This document shows, in pieces, positions 17,591-26,353 of a DNA stretch of 64,000 nucleotides; within the stretch, counting starts at the first letter, position 1; every line of letters starts with the position of its first letter. The notes beneath the pieces were generated by a model that saw only the letters and a list, made by a program, of their open reading frames with translations, had not been told where the DNA came from and made no database searches. Made by a program: the position numbers and the translations under genes. Source of the DNA: Acetobacteraceae bacterium (GTDB lineage Bacteria; Pseudomonadota; Alphaproteobacteria; Acetobacterales; Acetobacteraceae); NCBI GenBank assembly GCA_947371015.1, contig CANBNK010000001.1, positions 53,099 to 117,098 of the forward strand, in the 5' to 3' direction.

Positions 17591-18852
17591 GCCCCCATGG
17601 CCGCGGCGATCTGCGCCAGGCTCGGCACCTTGTCGGCCGGGCCGAGCGCCGCCAGCGTCGGCGCCCCGGCGAAGGCCAGCACGGCGGCTTCCTGCACCTG
17701 CTCGATGGTGACGGCGGCGATCTTCTGCTTGGTTTCCTCGGTCGGGATCACCCGGCCATGCACCTGCAACTGGCGAGCCAGCTGCTCGGTGCGGCTGCCG
17801 GTGCTCTCCAGGCTCATCAGCAGGCTGGCGCGCAGCTGGGCCTTGGCGCGGTCCAACTCGTCCTGCGTCACGTCCTTCTGCACCTTCTTCAACTCGTCCA
17901 GGCACACGGGCACCAGTTCGCCGGCCTCCTTCTCCCCGGTGCCGGCATACAGCGCCAGCAGCCCGCCATCCTTGAACGGGTTGGCGAAGGAGTAGATCGA
18001 ATAGACCAGGCCGCGCTTCTCCCGGATTTCCTGGAACAGCCGCGAGGACATGCCGCCGCCGAGCAGCGTGCTCAGCAGCATGGTCGGGAAGTGCAGCCTG
18101 TGGGTGTAGTCCACGCTGGGGAAGCCCAGCACGATATGCACCTGGTCCAGGTCGCGGTCCTCGCGGAACTCGCCGCCGGCGTAGCGCGCCAGCTCAGGCT
18201 CCGGCGGGGCCACGTTCGGCAGGTCCGCAAAGTGCTTCTGCACCAGGTCCAGCAGCGCCTCGTGCTCCAGCGCGCCGGCGGCGGCCACCACCATGCGGCT
18301 GGGGCCGTAGTGGTTGCGCATGTAGCTGGTCAGCGTCTCCCGCTTCATCTCGCGGATGATGTCCTCGGTGCCCAGCGTCGGCCGGCCCATGGCCTGGTCC
18401 GGGAAGGCGGTGGACTGGAAGTGGTCGAACACGATGTCATCCGGCGTGTCGTTCGCCTGGCCGATTTCCTGCAGTATCACGCCGCGCTCGCGCTCCAGCT
18501 CCTCGGGGATGAAGGTGCTGTGGGTCAGGATATCGCCGATGATATCGACCGAAAGCGCCAGATCCTCCTTCAGCGTCTTGCAGTAGTAGGCGGTCTGTTC
18601 GCGCGCGGTGTAGGCGTTGAGATGGCCGCCGACGTTCTCGATCTCCCGCGCAATGGCCGCGGCGTCGCGCTTGTCGGTGCCCTTGAACGCCATGTGCTCC
18701 AGGAAGTGGGAAACGCCGTTCTCCGCCGCGGTCTCGTTGCGCGTGCCGGCATGGACATAGGCGCCGAAGGAGACTGTCTCCACCCGCGGCATGGTCTCGG
18801 ACACCACGGTCAGGCCATTGGGCAGGCGGGTCAGGCGGACGGCGTCGGACAA
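17587..18852 (-). CDS. M16-family zinc protease (processing-peptidase-like)
   Basis: A 421-residue single-unit M16 peptidase. The inverted zinc motif HFLEH (about residues 45-49) is followed by the downstream glutamate in the NVGGHLNAYTAREQTAYYCK region, so the zinc site is complete. The C-terminal half is the second M16 lobe, with EIREKRGLVYSIYSF. Bacterial relatives of mitochondrial processing peptidase beta have this length, and there is no signal peptide. It overlaps pmbA by 4 bp, so two proteolysis proteins are likely coexpressed. thrC, often next to this gene in alphaproteobacteria, is separated from it here by an opposite-strand gene. Confidence 0.92.
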   Translation of the reverse strand: MSDAVRLTRLPNGLTVVSETMPRVETVSFGAYVHAGTRNETAAENGVSHFLEHMAFKGTDKRDAAAIAREIENVGGHLNAYTAREQTAYYCKTLKEDLALSVDIIGDILTHSTFIPEELERERGVILQEIGQANDTPDDIVFDHFQSTAFPDQAMGRPTLGTEDIIREMKRETLTSYMRNHYGPSRMVVAAAGALEHEALLDLVQKHFADLPNVAPPEPELARYAGGEFREDRDLDQVHIVLGFPSVDYTHRLHFPTMLLSTLLGGGMSSRLFQEIREKRGLVYSIYSFANPFKDGGLLALYAGTGEKEAGELVPVCLDELKKVQKDVTQDELDRAKAQLRASLLMSLESTGSRTEQLARQLQVHGRVIPTEETKQKIAAVTIEQVQEAAVLAFAGAPTLAALGPADKVPSLAQIAAAMGA

Positions 18853-18953
18853 GGGCTGTTTCCTGGAAGTGGGATGGGTCGTTCACCCCTATGTAGGCGA
18901 TCGCGCGCGGTTTCGCACCGCCCGCCGCGCGCTTGCTTGACCGGGACGGCGGG

Positions 18954-19916
18954 ATGGCGTTCCGATGCCGCATGCTTCGTCGTGCCGTCCTGCTCGCCGC
19001 GCTGCCAGCCCTGCTGCCCCGCCGGGCGCGGGCGGCGCCGAAGCGCGTGGCGCTGCTGGCCACCGGCACCCCGGAACAGCCCTTCACCGTGGAGACCCTG
19101 GCGCTGATGCGGCAAGGCCTGGCCGCCCAGGGCCTGCGCGAAGCTGCGGACTATGCGCTGGAGCCACACTGGGCCGCCGGCGACTACGGCAGCTTCGCCA
19201 GCGCGGCGCGGGAGATGGCGCGCAGTCGCCCGGACGTAGTGGTGGTGCTGACCATCACCGCCGCCGAGGCGATGCGCGACCTGGCGCCGGCGGTGCCGAC
19301 CGTGATGATGCATGTGAACGACCCGGTGGCGGTGGGGCTGGTGCCCAGCCTGGCCAGGCCGGGCGGCAACCTGACCGGCACCGCCGGCGTCACCGCCGAC
19401 ATGCTGGACAAGACGCTGGACCTGCTGGCCGCGCTGCGCCCCGACCTGGCCGAGGTGGGGATGGTGTTCAACCCGGCCAACCCGTCCAACCGGCGCATGC
19501 TGGCGCAGGCCGAGACGCGGCTGCGAGCCAGGGGCACCCGGCTGCGCCCGCTGCCCTGGAGCGACGGCGGCGTGCCGGCCCTGCGACAGGCGTTGCGCAC
19601 CAATCCGCCGGGCGCGCTGCTGGACAATGCCCCGGCGCTGGCCGGGCTGGGGTTGGAGCTTGGCCTGCCGGTGGCGGCGATGATCCGCACTTTCCCCGAA
19701 CATGGCGCGCTGCTCAGCTACGGCTTCCCGCGCGTGCCGATGGTGCTGCGGACCATGTACTTCGTGCGCCGGGTGCTGGAAGGCACCGCCCCGGCCGACC
19801 TGCCGATCGAGCAGCCGAGCCGGTTCGAGCTTGTGCTGAACGCCCGGGCGGCGCGGCAGTTGGGCATCACCCTGCCGCTGGACCTGCTGGCCCAAGCCGA
19901 AACGGTGATCGAATAG
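18954..19916 (+). CDS. ABC transporter substrate-binding protein (PF04392 type), orphan
   Basis: A 320-residue periplasmic binding protein of the ABC_sub_bind (TrpX-like) family. Signal peptide: residues about 1-27, MLRRAVLLAALPALLPRRARA after six extra residues. The mature part has the family's alternating Rossmann lobes (KRVALLATGTPEQPF; VVVLTITAAEAMRDLAPAVP; LARPGGNLTGTAG). ATG 18954 and ATG 18972 are both plausible starts. No permease or ATPase gene is adjacent, and it lies on the opposite strand between the M16 protease and thrC. The ligand is unknown. Confidence 0.85.
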   Translation: MAFRCRMLRRAVLLAALPALLPRRARAAPKRVALLATGTPEQPFTVETLALMRQGLAAQGLREAADYALEPHWAAGDYGSFASAAREMARSRPDVVVVLTITAAEAMRDLAPAVPTVMMHVNDPVAVGLVPSLARPGGNLTGTAGVTADMLDKTLDLLAALRPDLAEVGMVFNPANPSNRRMLAQAETRLRARGTRLRPLPWSDGGVPALRQALRTNPPGALLDNAPALAGLGLELGLPVAAMIRTFPEHGALLSYGFPRVPMVLRTMYFVRRVLEGTAPADLPIEQPSRFELVLNARAARQLGITLPLDLLAQAETVIE

Positions 19917-19988
19917 CATGGCCCATGCTGGCGGCGGCGCCGGCGTGGTGCATCAGAAGCTCAACACCTGGCGGGGCCGTGCGGTGCC

Positions 19989-21392
19989 TCAACCATTCCG
20001 CCGGGCATGCGCCCGCACGAAGCCCTCGACCTGCCCCAGATCGGCCGGCATGACGCTGTAGCGTTCCTCGCGCTGATACAGGTCCGCCAGCCGCGCCGGC
20101 AGCGGCGGGCGATGGCCGGTGGCCTGCTCCACCGCATCCGGGAACTTGGCCGGGTGGGCGGTGGCGGCCACGACCACCGGAATGCCCTTGTCTTCCGGCA
20201 TGAAGGCGCGGGCGGCGGCGGTGCCAACCGCGGTATGCGGGTCCGCCAGGTAGCCGGTGCTGGTCCACAAATGGCGGATTTCCGCCAGCGTGCCGGCGTC
20301 ATCCAGCGTGAAGCCGCGGAACAGCTTGGTCGCCTCGCGCCACGCGGCGTCCGGCACCGGCATGCGGCCCTCGGCACGGAAGCGCTCCATGGTGGTGCGC
20401 GTCGCGGCGCCGTCCCGGCCCAGCAGCTCGAACAGCAGGCGCTCGAAGTTCGAGGACACCTGGATATCCATGCTGGGGGAGAGCGAAGGCTCCACCGGCC
20501 GCGCCGTCATGTCATTGGCGGTGATGAAGCGCGCCAGAATGTCGTTGCGGTTGGCGCCGACGATCAGCCGTTCCACCGGCAGGCCCATCTGCTTCACCGC
20601 CCAGGCCGCCAGCACATTGCCGAAGTTGCCTGTCGGCACGGAAAACGCCACGGGACGGTCCGGCGCACCCAGGCTCAGCGCGGCATAGGCGTAATACGGA
20701 ATCTGCGCCGCCACCCGCGCCCAGTTGATGCTGTTCACCGCCGCCAGCTTCATCTCGGTGCGGAACGGCGCGTCGTTGAACATGGCCTTCACCAGGTCCT
20801 GGCAGGCGTCAAAATCGCCTTCCAGCGCCAGGTTGGCGACGTTTTCCGAGAGCACCGTGGTCATCTGCCGGCGCTGCACCTCTGACGTGCGACCCTGCGG
20901 ATGCAGGATGACAATGGAGATCGCCACCCGGTCGCGACAGGCCTCGATCGCCGCGCTGCCGGTATCGCCGGAGGTCGCGCCGACGATGGTGATCCGCTCG
21001 CCCCGCTTGGTCAGCACATGGTCGAACAGCCGCCCAAGCAGTTGCATCGCCATGTCCTTGAACGCCAGCGTCGGGCCGTGGAACAGCTCCAGCGCGAAGG
21101 TGCGTTCCTCCAGTTGCACCAGCGGCGCCACCGCGGGGTGGCCGAAGCCTGCATAGGCCGCCGCGGTCATGGCGCTGAGTTCGGCCGGCGCCAGGCAATC
21201 GCCGACGAAGGGCGTCAGCAGGCGGGCGGCCAGTTCGTGGTAGGGCAGGCCGCGCAGGCTGCGCCATTCGGCCGGCGACAGCGTCGGCCAGCTCTCTGGC
21301 AGGAACAGCCCGCCATCCTCAGCCAGGCCCGCCAGCAGAACGCCTTCGAAATCCCGGGGTGCGGCCTGGCCGCGCGTGGAAAGGTATCGCAT
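19989..21392 (-). CDS. thrC: Threonine synthase
   Basis: A 467-residue PLP enzyme that converts O-phosphohomoserine to threonine. The PLP lysine is K112 in HGPTLAFKDMAMQ. The phosphate-binding loop GATSGDTGSA follows at about 138-147. The N-terminal MRYLSTRGQ is typical of the long (TSH) proteobacterial form, and the length is normal. It converges with the orphan binding-protein gene. It shares the aspartate-family pathway with asd at 6.7 kb, though the two are not in one operon. Confidence 0.96.
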   Translation of the reverse strand: MRYLSTRGQAAPRDFEGVLLAGLAEDGGLFLPESWPTLSPAEWRSLRGLPYHELAARLLTPFVGDCLAPAELSAMTAAAYAGFGHPAVAPLVQLEERTFALELFHGPTLAFKDMAMQLLGRLFDHVLTKRGERITIVGATSGDTGSAAIEACRDRVAISIVILHPQGRTSEVQRRQMTTVLSENVANLALEGDFDACQDLVKAMFNDAPFRTEMKLAAVNSINWARVAAQIPYYAYAALSLGAPDRPVAFSVPTGNFGNVLAAWAVKQMGLPVERLIVGANRNDILARFITANDMTARPVEPSLSPSMDIQVSSNFERLLFELLGRDGAATRTTMERFRAEGRMPVPDAAWREATKLFRGFTLDDAGTLAEIRHLWTSTGYLADPHTAVGTAAARAFMPEDKGIPVVVAATAHPAKFPDAVEQATGHRPPLPARLADLYQREERYSVMPADLGQVEGFVRAHARRNG

Positions 21393-21466
21393 GGCGGGGG
21401 ATATAGCGTGCGAACGCCGCAGGGGCCATCACCCGGGGCGCGGATCGCCCGCCCAGGCAGACCGGT

Positions 21467-21769
21467 TCAGCCGCCCGGGCACAGCGTCCCGGTCGCTTCC
21501 CAGGTCACCTCGACCAGCGGTTCGCCCAGCTGGCAGTAGCTGAAGCGGCTGGCCCGCGTGCCGGTGATGCGAATGCCTCGCCCGTTCAGCGGCGGCCGCT
21601 GCCGCGCCCCGGCCAGGTCATAGACCCGCCCATCCGCCGACCGCAGCACCAGGCAGCCGGACTCGGTACCCGGAGCTGGGCAGCCCGAGGCGACGACCTT
21701 TTCCTGTGCAAGGGCGGCAGCGGAAAAGGCAGCGGGCAGCATCACGGCAAGGACAAGGGCGATACGCAT
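21467..21769 (-). CDS. Small secreted protein (DUF5818-like)
   Basis: A 100-residue protein with a signal peptide (residues 1-20, MRIALVLAVMLPAAFSAAALA) and a mature domain carrying cysteines at CPAPGTESGCLVL, a Cys in RFSYCQLGEP and a penultimate CPGG. The pattern suggests disulfides in the periplasm. The domain LRSADGRVYDLAGA resembles small OB-like or DUF5818 domains seen in many proteobacteria; the function is unknown. The ATG at 21769 starts the signal peptide. The longer frame from 21784 only adds MPSVG. Confidence 0.65.
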   Translation of the reverse strand: MRIALVLAVMLPAAFSAAALAQEKVVASGCPAPGTESGCLVLRSADGRVYDLAGARQRPPLNGRGIRITGTRASRFSYCQLGEPLVEVTWEATGTLCPGG

Positions 21770-21826
21770 GCCAACACTAGGCACCCCACCGGCAGCAATC
21801 TCAACCGGAACGTGCCGTCGTCGACA

Positions 21827-22306
21827 TCACTCGACAAAGCGGGCGAAGTCGCGCGCCAGGGCCACGTAGATGTCGCGCTTGAACGCCACCGCCAGCGCCG
21901 GCAATTCGGCCAGGTCCACCCAGCGCCAGGCATCGAATTCCGGGTGCGGGTCCAGGTCCAGCCGGATGTCGCTATCGGCGCCGAGGAAGCGCAGCGCGAA
22001 CCACTTCTGCGTCTGCCCGCGATACTTGCCGCCCAGGGCCTTGCCCCACAGTTCCCGCGGCAGGTCGTAGTTCAGCCAGTCCGGATACTCGCCGAGGATG
22101 CTGGCGTTGCGGGTGCCGATCTCCTCCTCCATTTCGCGGAAGACGGCCACGGCGGGGTCTTCATCCGCGTCGATGCCACCCTGCGGCAGTTGCCAGCCAC
22201 CCGGCGCGCCTTCCGCGTTCGGGAAGTCGGCGCGGCGGGCCACCAGCACCTGGCCGGCGGCGTTGAACAGCACGGCACCGACATTGGGGCGATAGGGCAG
22301 GTCCAT
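21827..22306 (-). CDS. rppH: RNA pyrophosphohydrolase
   Basis: A 159-residue Nudix hydrolase that removes pyrophosphate from the 5' end of triphosphorylated RNAs and so starts 5'-end-dependent decay. The Nudix box (GX5EX7REUXEEXGU) is at 43-65. The PNVGAVLFNAAGQVLVARR start and the QTQKWFALRF motif are RppH features. A GGAGA site precedes the ATG at 22306; an upstream open extension is not protein-like. It lies 115 bp downstream of the polysaccharide deacetylase gene and closes the gpmI-envC-ctpA-deacetylase-rppH series found across alphaproteobacteria. Confidence 0.94.
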   Translation of the reverse strand: MDLPYRPNVGAVLFNAAGQVLVARRADFPNAEGAPGGWQLPQGGIDADEDPAVAVFREMEEEIGTRNASILGEYPDWLNYDLPRELWGKALGGKYRGQTQKWFALRFLGADSDIRLDLDPHPEFDAWRWVDLAELPALAVAFKRDIYVALARDFARFVE

Positions 22307-22421
22307 CGGGGTCGTCTCCTCAGCAGCCGCCCTCATGCCTTGAACCGGCGCGGGCATCCAGCCCCTGGGTAAGGCAAGCATTTCCAGAGAACGGGCCGCG
22401 TCCAAAAGGACGCAGCGTGCT

Positions 22422-23660
22422 CTACCGCCGATCCGCCGTCGCATCCGGCCGGCGCATCAGCACGCTGACCGGCACCAGCACGCTGCCGCGGCTTTCCAGG
22501 CTGCCCGCCCAGGCCGCCAGCCGGTCCAGCAGCACCGGCGTCGCCTCCCCGGCATAGCCCAGCGCCGTACCGCGTTCCCGCGCGATGCCTTCCAGCACGC
22601 CCAGCTTGCGGTCGATGCTCAACCGGCCCGGCGGGTCATCCACCACCACATCCGCCGCCACGCCCCAGGCCCGCGCCGGCGTCGTGGCCCCTGGCCGCGG
22701 GTCCACATACATCAGCCCGCGCCGTTGCAGCGTTTCCTGCAGGCTGCCCAGCCGGTCGCCCATGGCGGCATAGCGTTCGCCGCGCATCGGCCCCAGCGCG
22801 CCGATGGCGCCGACAAAGCCGGTGAAGCGCGACAGCGCCCAGTCCAGCCGCTCGCTATTCTCAGCCGAGGACAGCCCGGTCAGCAGCGCCCGGTCGCCCG
22901 GCGAGTTCAACGGATATCCGGTCGGCTCCAGCGGCAGCGCCACCAGGGCTTCCATGCCCCGCCCGCGCGCCCGGTCCAGCAGCAGCGCCACCTGGGTGGC
23001 ATAGGGGGAGAACGCCAGCGTCACCGTCGGCGGCAGGCGGCGGATGGCTTCGTCGGTCAGCGCCGCGTTCATGCCCAGCCCGCCCAGTACCAGGGCAACA
23101 CGCGGCCGCAGGTCGTTGCGGTCGAACGGCCGGGCATAGACCCGCATCGGCGTCCGCCCATCCGCGCCGATCTTCGGCAGCGGGCCATAGGCGCCAACCT
23201 CCAGCATGGCCGGTTCAGCGCGTGGGATCGCCCGTTCCGCATTGGCGGCCGGCGGGGGGCTGGCGGGTGGTTCGGGCACCGGCACCGCGGCCACCACCGG
23301 CGGAGCAGCCGGCGCCAAACCGGGAGGCGCAGCAATGGGAGCGGCCGCGCCCGCCGGCCTGGCGGTTTCGCCCGGCGTCGTCGCGGTGCCGGCCGTCGTG
23401 GACCTCGCCGAGCCGGCTGCCGCCTGCCCCGCCGGTGTCGGCGCGGCAGCCTCTGGCGCGGCGTTGGGCATGGTCTCGAGTGCCCGTTCCACGCGCGGCC
23501 CGGTGCCGGGCGCCAGTTTCACCGGCGGCCCCAGCACGGCCAGGATTGCGCCGCTGCCGGCAAAGCCCAGCAGCACCGCCACCCAAAACCACTTCAGCGC
23601 CTTCAACGAAGGCGGCCGCAACGGCAACCCCGCACCCACCAGCGCCGGCAAACGCGCCAT
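22422..23660 (-). CDS. Divergent polysaccharide deacetylase family protein
   Basis: A 412-residue protein. A single membrane helix (about 23-43) is followed by a long Pro/Ala-rich linker (to about 155) and a C-terminal NodB-like domain of the divergent polysaccharide deacetylase (YibQ) family. Landmarks are RPRVALVLGGLGMN, LPPTVTLAFSPYA, VALPLEPTGYPLNSPG and the MYVDPRPGA segment. The fold suggests a carbohydrate deacetylase acting in the periplasm, but the activity of this family is not proven. It follows ctpA by 18 bp. Confidence 0.87.
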   Translation of the reverse strand: MARLPALVGAGLPLRPPSLKALKWFWVAVLLGFAGSGAILAVLGPPVKLAPGTGPRVERALETMPNAAPEAAAPTPAGQAAAGSARSTTAGTATTPGETARPAGAAAPIAAPPGLAPAAPPVVAAVPVPEPPASPPPAANAERAIPRAEPAMLEVGAYGPLPKIGADGRTPMRVYARPFDRNDLRPRVALVLGGLGMNAALTDEAIRRLPPTVTLAFSPYATQVALLLDRARGRGMEALVALPLEPTGYPLNSPGDRALLTGLSSAENSERLDWALSRFTGFVGAIGALGPMRGERYAAMGDRLGSLQETLQRRGLMYVDPRPGATTPARAWGVAADVVVDDPPGRLSIDRKLGVLEGIARERGTALGYAGEATPVLLDRLAAWAGSLESRGSVLVPVSVLMRRPDATADRR

Positions 23661-23678
23661 GCCGGGCCGGGTCTCGGG

Positions 23679-25055
23679 TTACTGCGCCGCGGCGCGACGC
23701 TGCGCCGCCGGCACTGCCGCCAGGTTGCGCAGCAAGGTCGCCGCCTGCTGCAGCTGGAAATCCGTCTCCGGCTTGGCCGGGTCGAAGGCCGGGGCGCCTT
23801 CCGCCGGCAGCCGCACCACCTTCTCGGCAATGCCGGGCGGCAGGTTCAGCGGCGGAATCTGCACCTGGGCCGGCGGCACCCCGCCCTCATTGCGCAGCGC
23901 CCGGCGCAGATCCGCCTCGCGCTCACGCAGGCTCGCGGTCGCGGCCTGATCCTCGCGGGAGGCCAGCACCTCGATATCCGGCGCAATGCCGGTGCCCTGG
24001 ATGCTGCGGCCGGACGGCGTGTAGTAACGCGCCGTAGTCAGTCGGATGGCACCGTTGCCGGGGATGGGCATCACGGTCTGCACGCTGCCCTTGCCGAAGC
24101 TTTTCGTGCCCAGCACGATGGCGCGGCGGTGGTCCTGCAAGGCGCCGGCGACGATCTCGCTGGCCGAGGCGCTGCCGCCATTGACCAGCACCACGATCGG
24201 CAGGCCCTGGGCGATATCGCCGGCCCGCGCATTCCAGCGCTGCGCATCCTCGCTGCGGCGGGCGCGGGTGGAAACAATCTCGCCCTGCTCCAGGAAATCA
24301 TCCGAGACCTGCACCGCCTGGTCCAGCAGCCCGCCCGGGTTGTTGCGCAGGTCCAGCACGATGCCCTTCAGGTTGTTGCCGGCCTGCTGGCGCAGCGCGG
24401 TCATTGCCCGGCGCATCGCCGTGTCGGTCTGCTCATTGAAGCTGGTCAGCCGAACATAGCCGACATCATTGCCTTCCATGCGGAAGCGCACCACCTGGGG
24501 GCGGATCACGTCGCGCGTCAGGGTCACCTCCAGCGGGCGTTCGGTGCCCTCACGCCGGATGGTCAGCTTGATGCTGGTGCCACGCTCGCCGCGCATCTTC
24601 TCGACCGCTTCCTGCAAGGTCAGGCCCTGCACCGAAGCACCGTCGATACTGGTGATCAGGTCGCCCGGCTTCACCCCGGCGCGCGCCGCCGGCGTTTCGT
24701 CGATGGGGGAGATGACCTTGATCCAGCCGCCTTCCTGCGTCACCTCGATGCCCAGGCCGCCGAACTCACCGCGCGTGGTCACCTGCATGTCGCGGTAGCT
24801 GCGCTGATTCAGGTAGCTGCTGTGCGGGTCCAGGCCGGTCAGCATGCCGTTGATGGCATTCTCCACCGCTTCCCGGTCGTTGATCGGTTCCACGTATTCG
24901 GCGCGCACCCGCTCGAACACGTCGCCGAACAGGTTGAGCAGGCGGTAGGTCTCGGCGCGGCCACCTTCCTGCGCCCAGGCAGCGACCATCGGGCCCACCA
25001 CCAGGCCGGCTGCGAATGCCGCCGTCACCGCCGCTACCGTCCGAACCTTCGCCAT
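23679..25055 (-). CDS. ctpA: C-terminal processing peptidase (S41)
   Basis: A 458-residue periplasmic S41 protease. It has a signal sequence (about 1-27, ending AWA), a PDZ domain (about 90-170, GGLGIEVTQEGGWIKVISP) and the catalytic core, with serine in GGSASASEIVAGAL and lysine in TKSFGKGSVQ. Such enzymes trim C-termini of envelope proteins and often regulate murein hydrolases, which fits its place after envC. The ATG at 25055 starts a normal signal peptide. A GTG ten codons upstream (25085) would add MVRRNRVSQK and has a weaker context. Confidence 0.94.
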   Translation of the reverse strand: MAKVRTVAAVTAAFAAGLVVGPMVAAWAQEGGRAETYRLLNLFGDVFERVRAEYVEPINDREAVENAINGMLTGLDPHSSYLNQRSYRDMQVTTRGEFGGLGIEVTQEGGWIKVISPIDETPAARAGVKPGDLITSIDGASVQGLTLQEAVEKMRGERGTSIKLTIRREGTERPLEVTLTRDVIRPQVVRFRMEGNDVGYVRLTSFNEQTDTAMRRAMTALRQQAGNNLKGIVLDLRNNPGGLLDQAVQVSDDFLEQGEIVSTRARRSEDAQRWNARAGDIAQGLPIVVLVNGGSASASEIVAGALQDHRRAIVLGTKSFGKGSVQTVMPIPGNGAIRLTTARYYTPSGRSIQGTGIAPDIEVLASREDQAATASLREREADLRRALRNEGGVPPAQVQIPPLNLPPGIAEKVVRLPAEGAPAFDPAKPETDFQLQQAATLLRNLAAVPAAQRRAAAQ

Positions 25056-25150
25056 CTTTTGGCTAACCCTGTTCCTGCGGACCACCCTGCGGGGCAGCCC
25101 ATGAAAAAACCCTTGTCGCCGCCCCTGGTCTGCCCGGGGTCAGCGCTGCA

Positions 25151-26353
25151 TCAGCCGCGCGCCGCAAACCACGTCCGCGGGTCCACCGGTTGGCCATGGT
25201 GGCGCAGTTCCAGATAGAGCGTCGCACGGGTCCGGCCGCTGCCGGCCGCCAGCACGCCAACCGGTTCCCCGGCCAATACGCGCTGTCCTGCCGCCGCATC
25301 CAGCCTTTCCAGCCCCGCCAGGACAAAATGGTAGGCGTCGCCGCAATCCACAATCAATAAATTGCCGTAGGATCGGAACGCCCCCGCAAAGGAGACCCGG
25401 CCGCCGCAAGGGCTGACCACCCGCGCCCCGGCCGGGGCCTGGAAGGTGGTGCCCTTGGCCGGCCCGCCCTCCCCGGCGGCGCCGAACTCCCGCACCGCCT
25501 GGCCTGCCACCGGCAGCGCCTTGCCGCCACGCGGCAGCGCCGGCAAGGTGGGGGCCTCCAGCCGCCGGGTCATGGCTTCCTGCTGGGTGCGCCGGGCGGC
25601 GGCCACGCGCTCCCGATCCAGCTGCGCCAGCGCCGCTTCCAGCGTACCGGCCCGGGCTGCGGCTTCCTGGCCGCGCCGCCCGGCCTCGATTTCCGCCGCA
25701 TTGGCGCCGCTCTGCAACTGCCGCGCCTCGGCCATCTCGTCTTCCAGCTGCAAGGCCAGCCGCTGCGCCGCGCCCTGGGCAGCCGCCAGTTCCTGGGCCT
25801 GCTGGGCCGCGGCCGCGCCCTGGCGCTCGGCATCCATCTCGGCCAGGCGCAGCGCCATGATGTCCGCCGCCACCCGGCGCGACAGCGCCTGCAGCAATTG
25901 CAGCCCGCGGACCGCATCCTCGGCGCTGGTCGGCACCGCCAGCAGCGATTCCGCCGGCCAGAGCGACAACCGCCGCATCACCGGCACCAGCGGCGCCAGC
26001 GCCACCGCGCGCTGGTTCACCTGGTTGCGGGCGTACAGCGCCGCCAGGTTGGCGGTGCGGGCCTGGTCATCCACGTCGGCCAGCCGGGCTTCGGCCTGCT
26101 GCACCCGCCGGGCAATCGCCACCCGACGTTCCGCCAGCCGTCGTTCCTCCAGTGCAAGGGCGCGGGCGCGCATCGCCGCCGACTCGGCCGCCTCGCGCTC
26201 GTTCGCGGCCCGTGCCTGCGCGTCGCGCAGTTGCTGCGGCGTCGGCGCTTGCGCCTGGGCCTGGGCCTGGGCCTGGGCCTGGGCCGCGCCTGCAAGCAGG
26301 CCCAGCGCCAGGACCAGCAGCGGCACCAGGCGGGGGACCACGGCCAGGCTCAC
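25151..26353 (-). CDS. EnvC-like murein hydrolase activator (M23 domain)
   Basis: A 400-residue secreted protein. It has a signal peptide (about 1-27), a long coiled-coil (about 35-260, rich in Arg/Ala/Glu) and a degenerate M23 LytM domain at the C-terminus (about 300-400). EnvC proteins activate amidases that split septal peptidoglycan. The LytM metal ligands are partly replaced here (SPCGGRVSFAG, YLELRHHGQPVDP), consistent with an activator more than an enzyme. The GTG at 26353 overlaps the gpmI stop (GTGA). Five perfect 6-bp repeats encode an Ala-Gln run at the signal-peptide cleavage site. Confidence 0.9.
   Translation of the reverse strand: MSLAVVPRLVPLLVLALGLLAGAAQAQAQAQAQAQAPTPQQLRDAQARAANEREAAESAAMRARALALEERRLAERRVAIARRVQQAEARLADVDDQARTANLAALYARNQVNQRAVALAPLVPVMRRLSLWPAESLLAVPTSAEDAVRGLQLLQALSRRVAADIMALRLAEMDAERQGAAAAQQAQELAAAQGAAQRLALQLEDEMAEARQLQSGANAAEIEAGRRGQEAAARAGTLEAALAQLDRERVAAARRTQQEAMTRRLEAPTLPALPRGGKALPVAGQAVREFGAAGEGGPAKGTTFQAPAGARVVSPCGGRVSFAGAFRSYGNLLIVDCGDAYHFVLAGLERLDAAAGQRVLAGEPVGVLAAGSGRTRATLYLELRHHGQPVDPRTWFAARG
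26253..26282. repeat. Hexanucleotide tandem repeat inside the envC-like gene
   Basis: Five perfect copies of GCCTGG on the plus strand, read on the minus strand as (Ala-Gln)n just after the signal peptide's hydrophobic core. Copy-number change would keep the frame and only alter the length near the cleavage site. Confidence 0.9.

Noticed and set aside
22725..25217. 830-codon plus-strand open frame opposite the deacetylase and ctpA genes
   Set aside because: Antisense shadow of two well-supported genes, no domain recognisable and composition dominated by Gln/Arg/His.
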